Origin: Crossaster papposus
Lineage: Eukaryota > Echinodermata > Asteroidea > Velatida > Solasteridae
Reading direction: 5' to 3'
DNA: 64,000 nt
NCBI GenBank assembly: GCA_037893245.1
Contig: JBAIAA010000517.1
Span: forward strand, 1-64,000
Numbering within the stretch: position 1 is the stretch's first letter; each line of letters starts with the position of its first letter. The notes beneath the pieces were generated by a model. The model was given only the letters and a program-made list of their open reading frames with translations. It was not told where the DNA came from and did no database searches. Below, piece after piece: positions 1 through 11,790 of this stretch. The position numbers and the translations under genes are program-made.

Positions 1-73
1 CAAAATGAACGAATTAATCTGCTTCTCCAGCTGCCAGATTGTGTCTATATCAAATTTGGAGAGAATGTCGTAC
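1..73 (-). CDS. possible internal exon, cut by window edge
   Basis: Read on the minus strand, an acceptor-like TTTTAAG precedes position 73, and only one of the three frames is open from there to the window edge. That frame gives 24 residues beginning YDILSKFDID and containing IWQLEKQI, a helical, charged peptide that looks more like protein than random translation. I do not recognise the family. The polypyrimidine tract is weak and no donor is visible because the window ends. It may be chance. Confidence 0.22.
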
Positions 74-222
74 CTTAAAATTGTATGTTGAATAGACAAA
101 TTACAATTACAATTCATTTCTCTTACCTGGGCCCCGGGAAAATCTGCTTCTGAAGCTCTTGTTACCACATCTACCCCGATGTTAGTTGACAGCCCAGGCA
201 GAGGGTGAGGTGCGGTTTGGGC

Positions 223-246
223 GGGGGGGGGGGGGGGGGGGGGGGG
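223..246 (+). repeat. poly-G run of about 24 bases
   Basis: Uninterrupted G homopolymer. Long G/C runs recur in this window (about 7510-7533, 44623-44650, 48663-48689), and their length differs between otherwise identical copies. Confidence 0.9.
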
Positions 247-454
247 AACGAGAGGGACTTGGTTGGTTGGTGGGGGGGACGGATTCTGCAAAAGAACCCC
301 TGCTTATATGCTTCAGTCCAGCTTCATTACCAAACTGCACGAATGATGACAAAGTGGGGCTATATATTGACCTTTTTTACATTTTTTTTTCTCGTAACAA
401 GTCATTCCAAAATTCATTATTGATTGTATATGTTCTCCTCTTGTTTCTCCCCAG

Positions 455-648
455 ATTCAACCTTATATGCAGTTGCTAATCAAGAAACAAGCAGTGATGA
501 TGGCAGATCTCCAAAGAAGCATTACTCAGATCCAGTGCCAGCCTACCATCTAAGCCCCAATAGTTCGAAGCACGTCCCTACCAGCCATGTACATTATTTG
601 CCAAATATCGCATGGGTTGTTAAGGTTGTAACATTAATGTTATAACTT
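455..648 (+). CDS. possible 3' terminal exon, unknown gene
   Basis: A good acceptor (pyrimidine-rich TTGTTTCTCCCCAG) ends at 454. Two frames then stay open: one gives 32 residues ending at a TAA, including QLLIKKQAVMMADLQ; the other gives about 64 residues starting STLYAVANQETSSDDG and ending at a TAA near 645. The second is rich in Ser, Pro and His. There is no AATAAA close by and no family match that I recognise. Neither frame can be preferred without transcript data. Confidence 0.25.
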
Positions 649-649
649 C

Positions 650-1512
650 AAGTGTTTTTTCATTTGTTTTAATTCTTACCTAATTGTAATGGAAAAAGTT
701 GAGAGAATTATGATCCAACTGGTTTATGCTCTGAACTGGTTGACGATATTTAAGACACGTCAGGAGCATTTCTTTTTGACACTTTTTCAACGCTCTTTCT
801 AATTGAAAAGTGTAACCCAGTTTAAACCCATTTGAACTACACACTGAAACATCCATTATGGAGTATGAATATCCCCCTTTTTGAGAAATATTGTACTAAA
901 AAATGGGCATTCACACAAATGTATTCAAATTGTGCAATACAATAATACTCTTTCTGTCATTTCAAATGTTATTGCAACATAATCACAATAATTGTTTAGA
1001 GACAATTCAGTAGGCTATGCCCCAGTAAGGTTACAGATCCAGTATAAAATAAAAACTGTAGGGTGGGTCAGGCACTATCACTCGTGGACCACAGCAACTA
1101 AAACGTGGGTACAGGGCCACAATTTGTAAACATTAATTTATTTGTTAATTAAATGTTTCATAAGTGAGCACTGAAGAATGTGTAGTGGTGACAAGAATAT
1201 GACAAACAATAGTTTTTGTGTGGATCTTATTTTTGATTTTTGTCTTATGTATTTCATTACATGAAACCTATTAAATTCACCCCTTTAAACAAAACAGCTG
1301 ATTACCCCCCCCCCCTCTTTCCAAAAACATATTAATAATAATAAAAATTATAAGCCATTTTATTTATCAATCAAATATCTAATAACGCAATAGATCAATC
1401 TGGGCACCCATCAAGCCAAAGAGAGTGATTTACAATTACATTTAGACAGGGGTAAAAAGTTATATTTGTCACAAAAAACGTTGTCATGTGATATACATGT
1501 TATATGGGGCAA
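650..1512. other. non-coding stretch, nothing recognised
   Basis: AT-rich DNA with stops in all frames and a short C-run near 1306-1315. I see no gene, RNA or structured repeat here. Confidence 0.6.
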
Positions 1513-1579
1513 TAGTCTTGCAGCCATCGTCCATATTATGGATTCCGTGGGAAACGCGTGAACATTTTGTTTTGAACAT

Positions 1580-2075
1580 TGAAACTTGATCTTTGGACTC
1601 TAATGAGTTGATCTAGATTTGGTGCCATTTTTTCGGACACTGTTAACGCCTATTTTTATGCAAATTAGTTATGACGTCATAAAACGTCATAAAATTGACC
1701 GTTTCACTCATTAAAAGACATATTTTACCATTATCACACAAACAAAACATACTTTAAAGGCATTTGTAACATTAATGTTGTTGTTAAGATTTAATATTTT
1801 CTTATGTTAGGTGTATAAAGTATAACACATGTTTTGTTTATGCATAAATTTACTTATTTTATGCAAATTAAGGATATTACATCAAATTAAATACCTCTGA
1901 CGTGAAATAACATGTGGAATTGGCATGAAACGAATGCCTTTTGATCACATTTAAAACATCTTACTTTTTTATTTTTAATCTTGCTTAACATATGATAATT
2001 AAATTGCATAATGTCCATGTTTATGCAAATTAGGAATGATGGTGTGAAGTTAAATATTCAAAACATAAAGTGACA
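1580..2075 (+). repeat. left tandem array, diverged ~190-bp units
   Basis: At least three diverged units, each carrying TTTATGCAAATTA followed by GATG or GACGTCA-like bases (near 1656, 1857 and 2020). They are the inverted counterpart of the better-preserved array at 4310-5160. Confidence 0.5.
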
Positions 2076-2259
2076 TGACAAGTCAGCATGTTAAAAATGC
2101 ATACGAAAAATGCATACCATAATTCTATACAGATTATAGCAATGGGCATATAAAACATTAAGAGCAACATTGATAGGATGCCAGAATAATAACAAACCAT
2201 TTTGACCTGTTTACAAAACTGTACGTATATACCCCAGAGAATATCAACCAAACTATCAA

Positions 2260-4060
2260 ATGTCCAAGATGTCAAAACTCAGCAAAAGCAAATCCAGCAA
2301 GAGCAAGAGCAAGTCCAGCCAGCCACCGTCTCCGTCTCCATCCAGTTCGTCTTCAAGCATACCCTGCGGGCAACGTTCACCACTTGGCAGCGATGATGAA
2401 TCTCTACCTCTATCCCTAGAATTAGACGATCAACCCGGCCCATCCAATTCTAGCAACACATCACCGGTCTCCGGCTCCCACCGTCTACCAGAGACAAAAT
2501 TCAAAGAGGTGAAAGCCTTAGCAGAAACGATCAACATTTTGACTTCTGCTAAGGATTACTATAATCGACAGATACAATCTTTGTCCAAACATGTAAAGAT
2601 CACCACACCACCTCCATACCTGGAAACCAGGGTAAAGCCACCAAGACCACACCGATCGGTGCAACTCCAAAAATCGTTCACAGAACGTTGGAGTAAATTG
2701 CAGAGCCGTAAATCGCCGCTTTTTACAAAAGTCGCACTTGAAGAGTACGAACACCAACTCAACCTGGCGGAGTCGAAATACACCGACACACTAGACGAGC
2801 TGCTCAGGAAAAGCTTGCTGAATACCAAGGCCAAGACCACCAAACAGCACAACAGTTGCTGGGTTTCTTCACAAGGCCCCGACGATCAAGAGGCATCAAA
2901 AGGAAACATCCCTACTAAGAATCTCTTCAACCACAATAAACCAAACGGTCTTTTTCAAGACTACCACAACTTCTCAAAAGAGATAAATCGTTTTTCTTGT
3001 TTACATTGTGCCCCATTTAATTTCCACACAGGAAAGCAATGGCAAGAAGAAACCTAAATAAAGAAAGAAAGAGATCCCTTAGCCAACAAAAATCAAACCT
3101 TTTCTCTGGCAAATGCAAAAGCAAAAAAGCCAAATCCAATCAACAACAACAACAATTATTAGCAGAACAATGCGAATCATTTATAACCAACCTATCCAAA
3201 GCAACATTATCGCATACCGAGAAAATTGCTTTAGGAAAAGGCCTCAACTTCGTTCCCACTCCTGCTAAACCACAACGAACATCACTCGTGAGTGAAACAC
3301 TCTCCGATACGCTAGAAACACCACCAACAAGGATGATTACAAAAACAAAGTCAATTCTTTCTCAGAGAAACTAGCCACCAGAGGTTACAACCTCACGGAA
3401 ATTGAAAAAGCAACAACCAAAGTATCGCATTCCGATAGAACCAGATTGATACACGGAACCGTAGTGAAAGACAAATCCAAACAAATTCCACTTGTCTTCT
3501 CCACTACATACAACCCAGCCATCAACCACCGTGACTTGCATCAAGCAGTTAACAAACATTGGAACTTGATCCAAGGAAATTAAATACTCTCGGAAATATT
3601 TCCTAAACCACCGTTCATTGCCTTCCGAAAAGCCAAAAACATCCGGGAAAAACTAATACGAGCCAAGTTACCACAACCACTCCCACCCAACTCCGGCTTT
3701 GAAGAACTTATTGAACATGATCAAACCCTCAACATACTGCTCTCTTTACTAGAGGAACAACACGGAACCAACTAAAAGTACATGGCTTTGTTCCAAACAC
3801 TTCCAATTCACGATCACTGATTGGACCACACCCAACCCACACACCCTGCGAGTTAAAACCGATTCCTTACCATGGAATCAACTACCTGCAACTGACGAGT
3901 GTCATAACAGTAAAGACACGAAAGCATGCTATTGCTAACACAAGAGAATTTGCGATTACAATTCTCCCCTCGCACCCCCAAATAAAATCACATTTGATTT
4001 ATCTTATACCAACAACGGTCATCTAGTCTTTCGTGTTCGCCCACTCCATTTATTTCGGAC
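2260..4060 (+). pseudogene. Penelope-like element ORF, RT core absent, frameshifted
   Basis: The N-terminal part (2260-3057, 265 aa) starts with a Ser/Lys-rich low-complexity tail and then a helical region. After a shift near 3040, a second frame (to 3374) carries NLSKATLSHTEKIALGKGLN followed by FVPTP. That NLS...L..GL.FVPTP signature is, from memory of the family, the stretch just before the reverse transcriptase of Penelope-like elements. A third frame then reads LATRGYN, VFSTTYNP, a NKHWNLI block, an in-frame TAA near 3583, and FPKPPFIAFRKAKN, which resembles the region after the RT. The catalytic fingers/palm and the GIY-YIG domain are not seen, so the copy is internally deleted. An acceptor-like TTCCACACAG at 3022-3031 could be an element intron. 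Assignment to Penelope-like elements is by motif only; another retroelement or a domesticated derivative is possible. Confidence 0.42.
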
Positions 4061-4309
4061 ATAACGGGCCTAGACTAATTCATGCTTAATTAAGCCATAC
4101 AAGTCACAGAGAGAGAAATGTCACTGGATGGGAAAGCGCCATCATTCTTTTAACCAAAGAAGGAAACAAAAATATTAAAGTGTCAGGTTATATGAACATA
4201 TACCAGAAACATCTTTCTCAACCAGGAACACAAAACAAAAGAGATTATTTAGCCATATCGTATAGCAAATAGCTCTCCAACATATCCAATATGTTTTTTT
4301 AGAAACAGT

Positions 4310-5160
4310 GAATTTAAATGTTTTTATCAATGTCATGAACAAAATCAAATAGGGTTGGTATTTTACAGTCCCCCTGTAGCGTGTAAAGAGAACATATTGA
4401 AAACCCTCATGTAAAATATAGCAATTCATGACATCATACTTAATTTGCACAGTACACTTATAAGTGGTCCCAGAAAATGGCACCATGACTCAAATTTCAT
4501 CTATGGCTATAAGCTTTGTATTCCTGCATAGAAAACAAAATGTTCATGAATTGGGTTAGTATTTTACAGTCCAGCTGTAGCGTGCAAAAAGAATATATAA
4601 AACCCTATGTAAAATATAGCAATTTATGACGTCATACTTAATTTGCATAAAAGTACACTTATTAGTGCTCCGAAAAAATGGCACCAAGACTCAGATTGTA
4701 TCTATGGCTATAAGCTTTGTATTCCTGCAAAGAAAACAACATGTTCATGAATAGGGTTAGTATTTTACAGTCGAGCTGTAGCGTGCAAAGAGAATACATT
4801 GAAAACCCTATGTAAAATATAGCAATTTATGACGTCATACTTAATTTGCATAAAAGTACACTTATATGTGCTCCTAAAAAATGGCACCAAGACTCAGATT
4901 GTATCTATGGCTATAAGCTTTGTATTCCTGCAAAGAAAACAACATGTTCATGAATAGGGTTAGTATTTTACAGTCGAGCTGTAGCGTGCAAAGAGAATAC
5001 ATTGAAAACCCTATGTAAAATATAGCAATTTATGACGTCATACTTAATTTGCATAAAAGTACACTTATATGTGCTCCTAAAAAATGGCACCAAGACTCAA
5101 ATTGTATCTATGGCTATAAGCTTTGTATTCCTGCAAAGAAAACAAAATGTTCATGAATTT
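4310..5160 (+). repeat. right tandem array, ~190-bp unit, about four copies
   Basis: Each unit carries GGGTTAGTATTTTACAGTC, GCTGTAGCGTGCAAAGAG, TATGACGTCATACTTAATTT and GGCACCAAGACTCA. Units begin near 4340, 4550, 4755 and 4955. The first is more diverged; the last two are nearly identical, which suggests late local expansion. Confidence 0.85.
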
Positions 5161-5189
5161 CCCACGGGATGACAATGGCTGCAAGACTA

Positions 5190-5485
5190 CAAGTTGGTTT
5201 GAGTCAATATGCATTAAGTGGGAACAAAAGTATGGGGCGAAGTGGCTTTGGGGCAACAATTGTAATAAAAACTAGGCAAAAACCACCCAACTCGCCCCAT
5301 GCTATTTTTGCCCCATTACATTTTTAAAGTGAATAACTCAAGTTCGAATGGCTATCTGTTGGAGAACTTTTAGCATAGCATTTCAAATAGCTACTAGAAA
5401 CTATATATGCCTTCACAAAGTAGACCCATGAGGGTCGAAACGAAACTCATTTTCTAGGCATCTTTTCAGTTACACCATACGGCCT
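5190..5485. other. non-coding, small hairpin near 5423
   Basis: No ORF of interest. GACCC-ATGA-GGGTC followed by GAAAC at 5423-5441 is a short hairpin. Confidence 0.5.
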
Positions 5486-6335
5486 AAACTGCGATCAGTG
5501 GTGATTAGACATGCCGGTCTGGGATCCCAGTCTCAAGTGGAATCCCAGTCTCAAGTGGGATTTCAATCTCAAATGGAATCTCACCTTACCTCAACTGAGA
5601 TCCCACCTCAACCGGGATCCACCTCAACTGGGATCCCACCATGGAATCTCACCTCAAAACTAGGAAAGATTTGACTAGATCGGCGAGTTTCTAATATTCA
5701 AATATTCGACCAGGTGCATTTTTAAACAACTGAATAGGCCTGATATAAATAGGACAGAGTATACCTTTTTTTTAATACAGCCCGTGAAAAAAATACTAAC
5801 TGGAGACATGTGTTTGACCTAAATACAGAAAATGGGATCGCTGATTCACATCCTAATTGGGCTTCGGATAGGAAGAGGAAAATCCATCAGGCAATGTGTC
5901 TTGACCTATGGGAGTATAAACAAAAGATAACTTTATTTTCCCGTGCACATCTGTGTGCAAATCAAGTTGCTGTTTTGTTTATTTATTATTTAGTGACGAT
6001 AATAAAACATCTTGAAATCTAACAGCAGAACTAAACTCTATAGAAGAATTTGAATTGTGAAAGCTTATGATCATGAATGAAATCTCACGTTGAAACATAC
6101 AGGTTTTTCTTGTATCAATGCCAACAATGGACGTGTAAACAAAACGTTACTTAGCATATTCCCTTTTGTCTATTAAAAATAGCCCCTTTGCTCTGCTGCT
6201 TAACTTCTAAGGGAGCAGTGTTGTTTAAACATTTATATTGACTGAAGAATGTTTTGTTAATTTTCAAAGATAACTCAAAACATACCCGGAACGTTTCTCA
6301 GCTGAGTCTTCCAAGTTGTCTAACTCCTTGTTTAT
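5486..6335 (+). repeat. left copy of inverted block (pairs with 52.86-54.87 kb)
   Basis: From AACTGCGATCAGTGGTGATT to about 6300 this segment reads as the reverse complement of 52.86-54.87 kb, with scattered differences. It includes a degenerate stretch of GGGATCCCAG-type units (5519-5650) where the right copy has a 1.1-kb minisatellite. The matching non-repeat part includes ACATGTGTTTGACC and the TGACGATAATAAAACATCTT region. No protein function is supported for the ORFs inside it. Confidence 0.75.
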
Positions 6336-6931
6336 CAGCTCTCGCCCACTCAAATCCATGTCTGTGTTTTACAAGTCAAAACATCGGAAACTGCCAATCA
6401 CACATGCATTTTTGTTTTGATAAATAAATATACTCAGCAAGATATATTCCCCAATATCTGTACCTAACGCATCCCCTCCCCCTAAAACCCAATTCCTGAG
6501 AAACCACAACATTCTGCCAGCACAATGACCCCGGCACAAAGGAGGGAGGAGGGGGTTCTCTCCGTCTCATTTCTTGCTTCATATGGGAATAAATCCCCGT
6601 CACCTGATTGGTGTATCGTCGATCACGTGCATTGAATTATTAACTCCATTGCATTCGCGGCTCGACTACACCGCAAACAAGTTCTAGTCAAGGTTCTATT
6701 CAATGGTAAAAAGAACTTCCATTGCACGGTCGCGCTCTAACCAATCAGATGGCGTGAATTTATTCAGGCTTTCGTCGTGCGATGGAAAGAATAACTTCAT
6801 TTGGTTACAGATGAAATGTTCTATTCTACTCAGCCGCGCCTCGTGGAATAGAACATTCCACCTGTCACCTCATGGAATTATTCTTACCATCACACTGACA
6901 AACATTCAATATTTGAATAATGTTGTCTCTG

Positions 6932-7018
6932 CGTGATCCAAAACACCGCGTCATACCTTCCTGGGAGTTTGAGGCGGTACAAACTCCCAGGAGTCTCTGA
7001 CGCGTTGTTAGGATCACG
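6932..7018. repeat. hairpin MITE-like repeat, CGTGATCC ends
   Basis: Starts CGTGATCC and ends GGATCACG, with an inner pair CTGGGAGTTTG / CAAACTCCCAG. The same hairpin occurs at 45015-45106 and 49053-49144. Confidence 0.7.
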
Positions 7019-7134
7019 TGTCCGCAAGGTCAAGGATTCAACACCCGGGTCACCCTGCTGATGAAAACTTGAGTTTCGGTCAAAAATTACAAATTTGTGA
7101 TCAAAAGTTTACCTTGAAATTACAGCAAACATAC

Positions 7135-7297
7135 CTGTTTCTTTAGGAAACTCTTCAATATGTGCCTTATGTCCAGATATCCGACTAGAATACGCAGCAT
7201 GCCTACGTTCTTCAGATCTCTGAGCACAGACCAAGCTCATCCCCAACAGCAGAACAAGTCCAGCATAACACTTCATGATTATTGTTATAAATTGCAG
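7135..7297 (-). CDS. first coding exon of a secreted protein gene (partial)
   Basis: Exon bounded on the minus strand by an acceptor (TTTTTTACATCAG) upstream of 7297 and a strong donor CAG|GTATGT after 7135. The ATG is at 7276; 47 codons plus one base precede the donor. The product starts MKCYAGLVLLLGMSLVCAQR: a short basic N-region, a hydrophobic core and a plausible signal peptidase site after VCA, followed by a basic, hydrophilic segment containing HIEEFPKE. The downstream exon was not found on the minus strand to position 1. The same exon exists twice on the plus strand (44749 and 48787). The gene family is unknown to me; a secreted or extracellular product is inferred from the leader alone. 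Confidence 0.5.
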
Positions 7298-7788
7298 CTG
7301 ATGTAAAAAAGAAGTAAACTCAAAAATTCTAACAAGGTAAAGAGCAGCAACATTTGACATCTTGCAGTGAGATGGGAGGGGGAGGGGTTGGAATATATAT
7401 ATTCTTGGCCATTTCATACCGCTAAATAAACGCCGGCCTGATTGACCACATTGGACTGCGACGGGCTTTAACAAAGCCGAACTTTGTTGGTATGGGGGAG
7501 AGAGCGGATGGGGGGGGGGGGGGGGGGGGGGGGCGACGACGACAACGACATTGATTCAATGGAAAAGAAACGGTTTTCACAACTTCTCAGTAGCCATGTG
7601 CACAGATATGTACCATAATTTATGTATATTTCATTTCTTTTAAATTTCTAGTTTACAATAGGCTGTTGCTCTAGTTCACAGTAAGCCTCTATCTATGAAC
7701 ATGTACATGCATGTCTCTGGGACAATAGTAATTGTTTCCAGTAGTGTAGAACTAAAACAAACAAAACAACTGCATTTTCCAAACTTAC

Positions 7789-7866
7789 CCGTTGGTTTGT
7801 AAGCAATGTCAGTATAATCAGGTTGATCCACTACGATAGTCTGGGAGTGATCTGGTGGTTGTCGAT
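7789..7866 (-). CDS. possible exon ending at a donor, unknown gene
   Basis: On the minus strand an open frame containing PPDHSQTIVVDQPDYTD and AYKPT runs into a consensus donor (GG|GTAAGT at 7788). The reading is protein-like and sits 0.5 kb upstream of the signal-peptide exon, but an in-frame join to it gives an early stop, so it may belong to another transcript or an older copy. The upstream boundary is undetermined. Confidence 0.28.
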
Positions 7867-8470
7867 AATGTTGTCTGTGGTCGTTGTTTTATATATAGTT
7901 GTAGTTCTTGGGGTCATTACAAAACTGGGTTGATTTTGGATGGTGTGCATCAATTTGCAATAAATTTGCAAACCAACCATGCAGACAAGCTCTTGGAGTT
8001 TGCGAGCTTTTGTGATGCCCGTATTTCATGCCCACCTTAAACTTTATGCTGCGGCACGCACTATGCTCAATAAATAACAAGTACATATGTAACTGTACAA
8101 TATACCTGCTCGGTATTCAAACTGCGGGTATGCACAACAAGATTTGAAGATTTTTACTTCGAGGAAAAACAGTTCATCAGATGCATACAAAAGCATTAGT
8201 CCGTGTACAGAGATTGTCGTGTTCTAAAGTAACATAAAACAAAAAAACATAACAAAATAACGTTTGGATAGCGAAGTGTTTTGATGTGTTTTGTCTGTCA
8301 AAACGTTTGTTCGAAATGTCATAACTTTTGTTTGTTGTTTCCGAGAAAACAATCGCAGAATCTTGTTTTGTGCATACATTATGTGCAGTTGGAACACCGA
8401 ATTGGCTTGTTGGAACACCGAATTGGCTTATTGCCAGGTATTCTTTTTAAATGGTATGCAAAGACTACCG

Positions 8471-8678
8471 TAAGCTAGGTTCAGACAGGCGTTCCAGAGT
8501 CGCTCTGAACCAAATGAGTGAATTGAGTTCGTCGAACGTCCGACGTCTGAAACGAATAAGGGCGACAAGGCGCGCCAGACGGCGAACGCTCGACTGCTGG
8601 AGTTAGAGCGACTCAGGAGCGACTTGATTTCAATTTGGTTCGGCGCGACTGTGGAACGCCTGTTTGAACCGAGCGTTA
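8471..8678. mobile_element. short foldback MITE with GACAGGCGTTCC termini
   Basis: The ends read TAAGCTAGGTTCAGACAGGC on one side and, reversed, TAACGCTCGGTTCAAACAGG on the other, continuing in both with CGTTCC. The interior is GC-rich and rich in CG dinucleotides. A truncated copy lies at about 63745-63840. Confidence 0.7.
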
Positions 8679-8749
8679 TTTACATTCAACCATTATGTCC
8701 CTGATCCTTATCCTGAGCCACGTAGCGCTTTTACGAGGTTCCTGTTAAT

Positions 8750-11345
8750 AGCTCGAAACCTTTGCTTTGTCTGTTTCCTCTACGGCTTCACTTTCGGCTC
8801 CCAAATCACTGAGAACCAATTATAAATGGGTTCATATCAAATGGATTTAATGTTTCTGAAGCACAATAACTAGGCACCAAATTGTGGCTGGAGTTCCTGT
8901 AGTTGGGAGCCTAAAATTGCCTTAAGCCTGAGACAAAGACGAAACCAGTGATTTGAAATAGGACTTAAAAAGCTACGTAAACGCCAATAAAATGAAGTAT
9001 AGTGGTAGAAATTGTCATTTTACCAGGGGTGGACGTTCATATCATGTATTGGCCAACTTGTTTAATGATTGCTGCGAATGTCAGCAGGGTTTGAGGGCGA
9101 AATTCAAGAGCCCGTTAGGCTCTGCGTGGCTCAGGATGCTGATCCCCAGCCAACTATAGGATTCCAGAAGTGGGAATCTAGAAAAGAAATAAAACAGCCT
9201 TTTTATGTTTCTTCATTTACATTTTAACAAAAAATTGGGGGAATAAAGACATGTTTAAAATTAATGACCCAAGCCGAATGAACTAGCTTGCAATAAATTT
9301 GCAAACAAACCAGACATGCTCTAGTTCGTAAAGAATAAAGACATGTTTAAAATTAATGACCCAAGCCGAATGAACTAGCTTGCAATAAATTTGCAAACAA
9401 ACCAGACATGCTCTAGTTCGTGGCTTACTTCAGCTGCATACATTTGCTTTGAATATTAAACAAGGAAATGGCCTTTAGGCGTTTTGAGTTTGCGAGCTTT
9501 TTAATTTAAATGTCCGGTTATCATGCCCACCTCGAATTTAAGCACTAAGCGGTGGCATGCATACAAACTAATGACTTCTCAATAAATAATACATGGTTTA
9601 TTGGTATATCAAATTTAATTGGTTTTTATGTGGAGAAAAAATCTCAATTTGTTTTCTTCTTTTTTTAAAACCTTTGCTTTATTTTTTTCGTCTATGGCTT
9701 CACCTTCGTCTCCCAAATCACTGAGAAGCAAATGTAAATGGGTTCATATTAAATGGATTTAATGTTTCTGAAGCAAAATAACTAGGCACCAGAATGTGGC
9801 TGGAGTTTCTGCAGTTGGGAGCCTAACATTGCCTTAAGCTTGAGACAAAGACGAAACCAGTGATTTGAAGTAGGACTTGAAAAGCTACGTAAACGCCAAT
9901 AAAATTAAGTATAGTGGTAGGAATTGTCATTTTACCAGGGGTGGACGTTCATATCATGTATTGGCCAACTTGTTTAATGACTGCTGCGAATGTCCGCAGG
10001 GTTTGAGGGCGACAATTCAAGAGCCCGTTAAACTCTGCGTGGCTAAGGATGCTGATCCCCAGCCAACTATAGGATTCCAGAAGTTGGAATCTAGAAAAGA
10101 AAAAAACAGCCTTTTTATGTTTTTTCATTTACATTTCAACAATAATTTTGGGGAATAAAGATATGTTTAAAATTAATGACCCAAGCCGAATGAACTAGCT
10201 TGCAATAAATTTGCAAACAAACCAGACATGCTCTTGATCGTGGCTTATAATTACTTCAGCTGCATACATTTGCTTTGAATATTAAACAAGGAAATGGCCT
10301 TTTAGTGTTTTGAGTTTGCGAGCTTTTTAATTTAATAGATACCCGTATATCATGCCCACCTCGAACTTTAAGCACTAAGCGGTGGCATGCATAAAAACTA
10401 ATGACTACTCATTAAATAACAAGTAACTGTTTTAATTGCACTGGTGCAGTGCCCGTTCAAAATGTGCCTGTTTGGAATAGCTGGATTGCATTGTACTTTT
10501 GCAAGTTTAATACTACACATGAAAAGGACAGTGCCCTGAAGCGATATAGAGACATATCTTCGCATCCTTCTATTCGATCTGTGGCACTGGCTATCACTAA
10601 TATAAGTAATTTGTTCGGGAGAATTCCTCAAACAAATTAGACTTATGTGGTGTCTTGTGTGTCCAAACTTTTGTTCAAAAAAAAGTTTCCAGATTTGGTT
10701 ACCACATCCTCGATAGCCTTGTGTGCATTTATCTGCCGCGTTTATCCCGTGAGAAACATTGTCGCATCTTGCCGCTACTTAAATTTCCTCCCAAAAGGAC
10801 ATGACTTATTCCTTGCCGGAACTTAACAACAACAAAATCTGACAGTAAAAATGATGGTCGAGTTTCGACTCTATAAATCTCATTTTGTAGTGAATGTCTG
10901 TGTGTGGTTCTCACATTCAGCTGAATGTCTTGAAAGCATCTAGTATTTCACGGACTGCTGTCAAAATCAGGTTTTTTTAATTAAAAAAGTATTTTAACTT
11001 CTGATAGCAAGGATCAACTTCAACAATTTTTATTTGTTTTACAGATGAGTAGAAAATTATGCTTATTTAATACATGGTTTATTGGTATATCAAATTTAAT
11101 TGGTTTTTATGAGGAGAACAAATCTCTTTTTTTCTTTCTTTTGTTTCTCAAAACCTTTGCTTTGTCTTCTTCGTCTACGGCTTCACCTTCGACTCCCAAA
11201 TCACTGAGAACCATTATTATAAATGGGTTAAATGTTTCTGAAGCACAATAACTAGGCGCCAGAATGTGGCTGGAGTTCCTCCAGTTGGGAGCCTAAAATT
11301 GCCTTAAGCCTGAGACAAAGACGAAACCAGCGATTTGAAGTACAT
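8750..11345 (+). repeat. repeated unit of about 0.9 kb, two fuller copies and one partial
   Basis: Three blocks begin with AAACCTTTGCTTTGTC-like sequence (near 8757, 9669, 11152) and contain CCCAAATCACTGAGAA, TTGGGAGCCTAA and GACAAAGACGAAACCAG. The first two also contain ACCAGGGGTGGACGTTCATA, a short ORF (best at 9877-10158, 93 aa, not recognised) and a TTGCAATAAATTTGCAAAC region. Between 9243 and 9421 a piece of about 85 bp is tandemly doubled. Parts recur inverted at 62.9-63.4 kb. Confidence 0.75.
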
Positions 11346-11639
11346 GTATGCCACTGGTCAAACAGTGCTGTTCAAACGAGTGACGAACACAATATTTGAA
11401 GTCTCTATCGGTCGACCCTGCCAAAACTGTAGTCTGATATCATTTTATTTTAGAACACAGGGCATGGCCGATTATCTTGCACTTTCTTGACGCATATCGT
11501 GAATCTATATAAATTTTACCTTAAACTACTTAGCAAGTTGTTGGGAAACTCACAAATAAAATCCCCAGACGGTCTGCGAACCAGTACTCGATCAAATCTT
11601 CATTTAAAATTCATGTTTTCCCCGTTTCGATGCAAAAAC

Positions 11640-11790
11640 AATGCCCAGTGAACAATTACGTCATTATTTTCCAACGACCAATCAACGAGGCCCTTCTGTC
11701 GTGGTGCGGTACGTTTGTGGGAATAGTAATCAAATGGACCAATAGCGGGCGCTGTAAAATAGAGCGAGCGTAGGCGCTGTTTACAGCAAG
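11640..11790 (+). promoter_or_regulatory. promoter-like region before a possible first exon
   Basis: GC- and CG-richer than its surroundings, with TACGTCAT, two CCAAT elements (GACCAATCAACG near 11678, GGACCAATAGCGG near 11737), and CAAGATGGCCG over the ATG, which matches the YY1-type element found at many TATA-less animal promoters. Confidence 0.4.

Larger units (their letters stand above)
1513..5189 (+). mobile_element. foldback-like element with inverted tandem-array ends and Penelope-like ORF
   Basis: The outer ends are inverted copies: TAGTCTTGCAGCCAT at 1513 and its reverse complement ending at 5189, both followed inward by a CCGTGGG/CCCACGG block, then by GAACATTTTGTTTT, a TGGTGCCATTTTTT block and ATGCAAATTA-TGACGTCA motifs. 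The similarity therefore runs well over 150 bp. Both ends continue as tandem arrays of a unit of about 190 bp in opposite orientation. Between them lies a broken ORF with Penelope-like motifs (2260 to about 4060). Long inverted ends made of tandem repeats are typical of foldback elements; inverted or direct pseudo-LTRs are also known for Penelope-like elements. The total is 3.7 kb. No target duplication was found by eye. Confidence 0.55.
6336..7780 (-). repeat. left copy of secreted-peptide block (inverted relative to 44-47 and 48-51 kb)
   Basis: Block shared, in opposite orientation, with 44.3-46.9 kb and 48.3-50.9 kb: the same signal-peptide exon, the same poly-G/C run next to it, the same two hairpins and the same CATTTCTTGCTTCATATGGG flank. 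The right copies carry a nested pair of MITEs that is absent here, so this copy shows the empty site. Divergence from the right copies is clearly visible, whereas the two right copies are almost identical to each other. Confidence 0.8.

Noticed and set aside
5415-5450. Hammerhead ribozyme (GACCC-loop-GGGTC-GAAAC)
   Set aside because: The CTGANGA core expected before stem II reads CAAAGTA; only the GAAA side and a stem are present.
7055-7090. Hammerhead-like CTGATGA with stem
   Set aside because: The stem is followed by CGGTC, not GAAA; the copies at 44.95 and 48.99 kb also lack GAAA.
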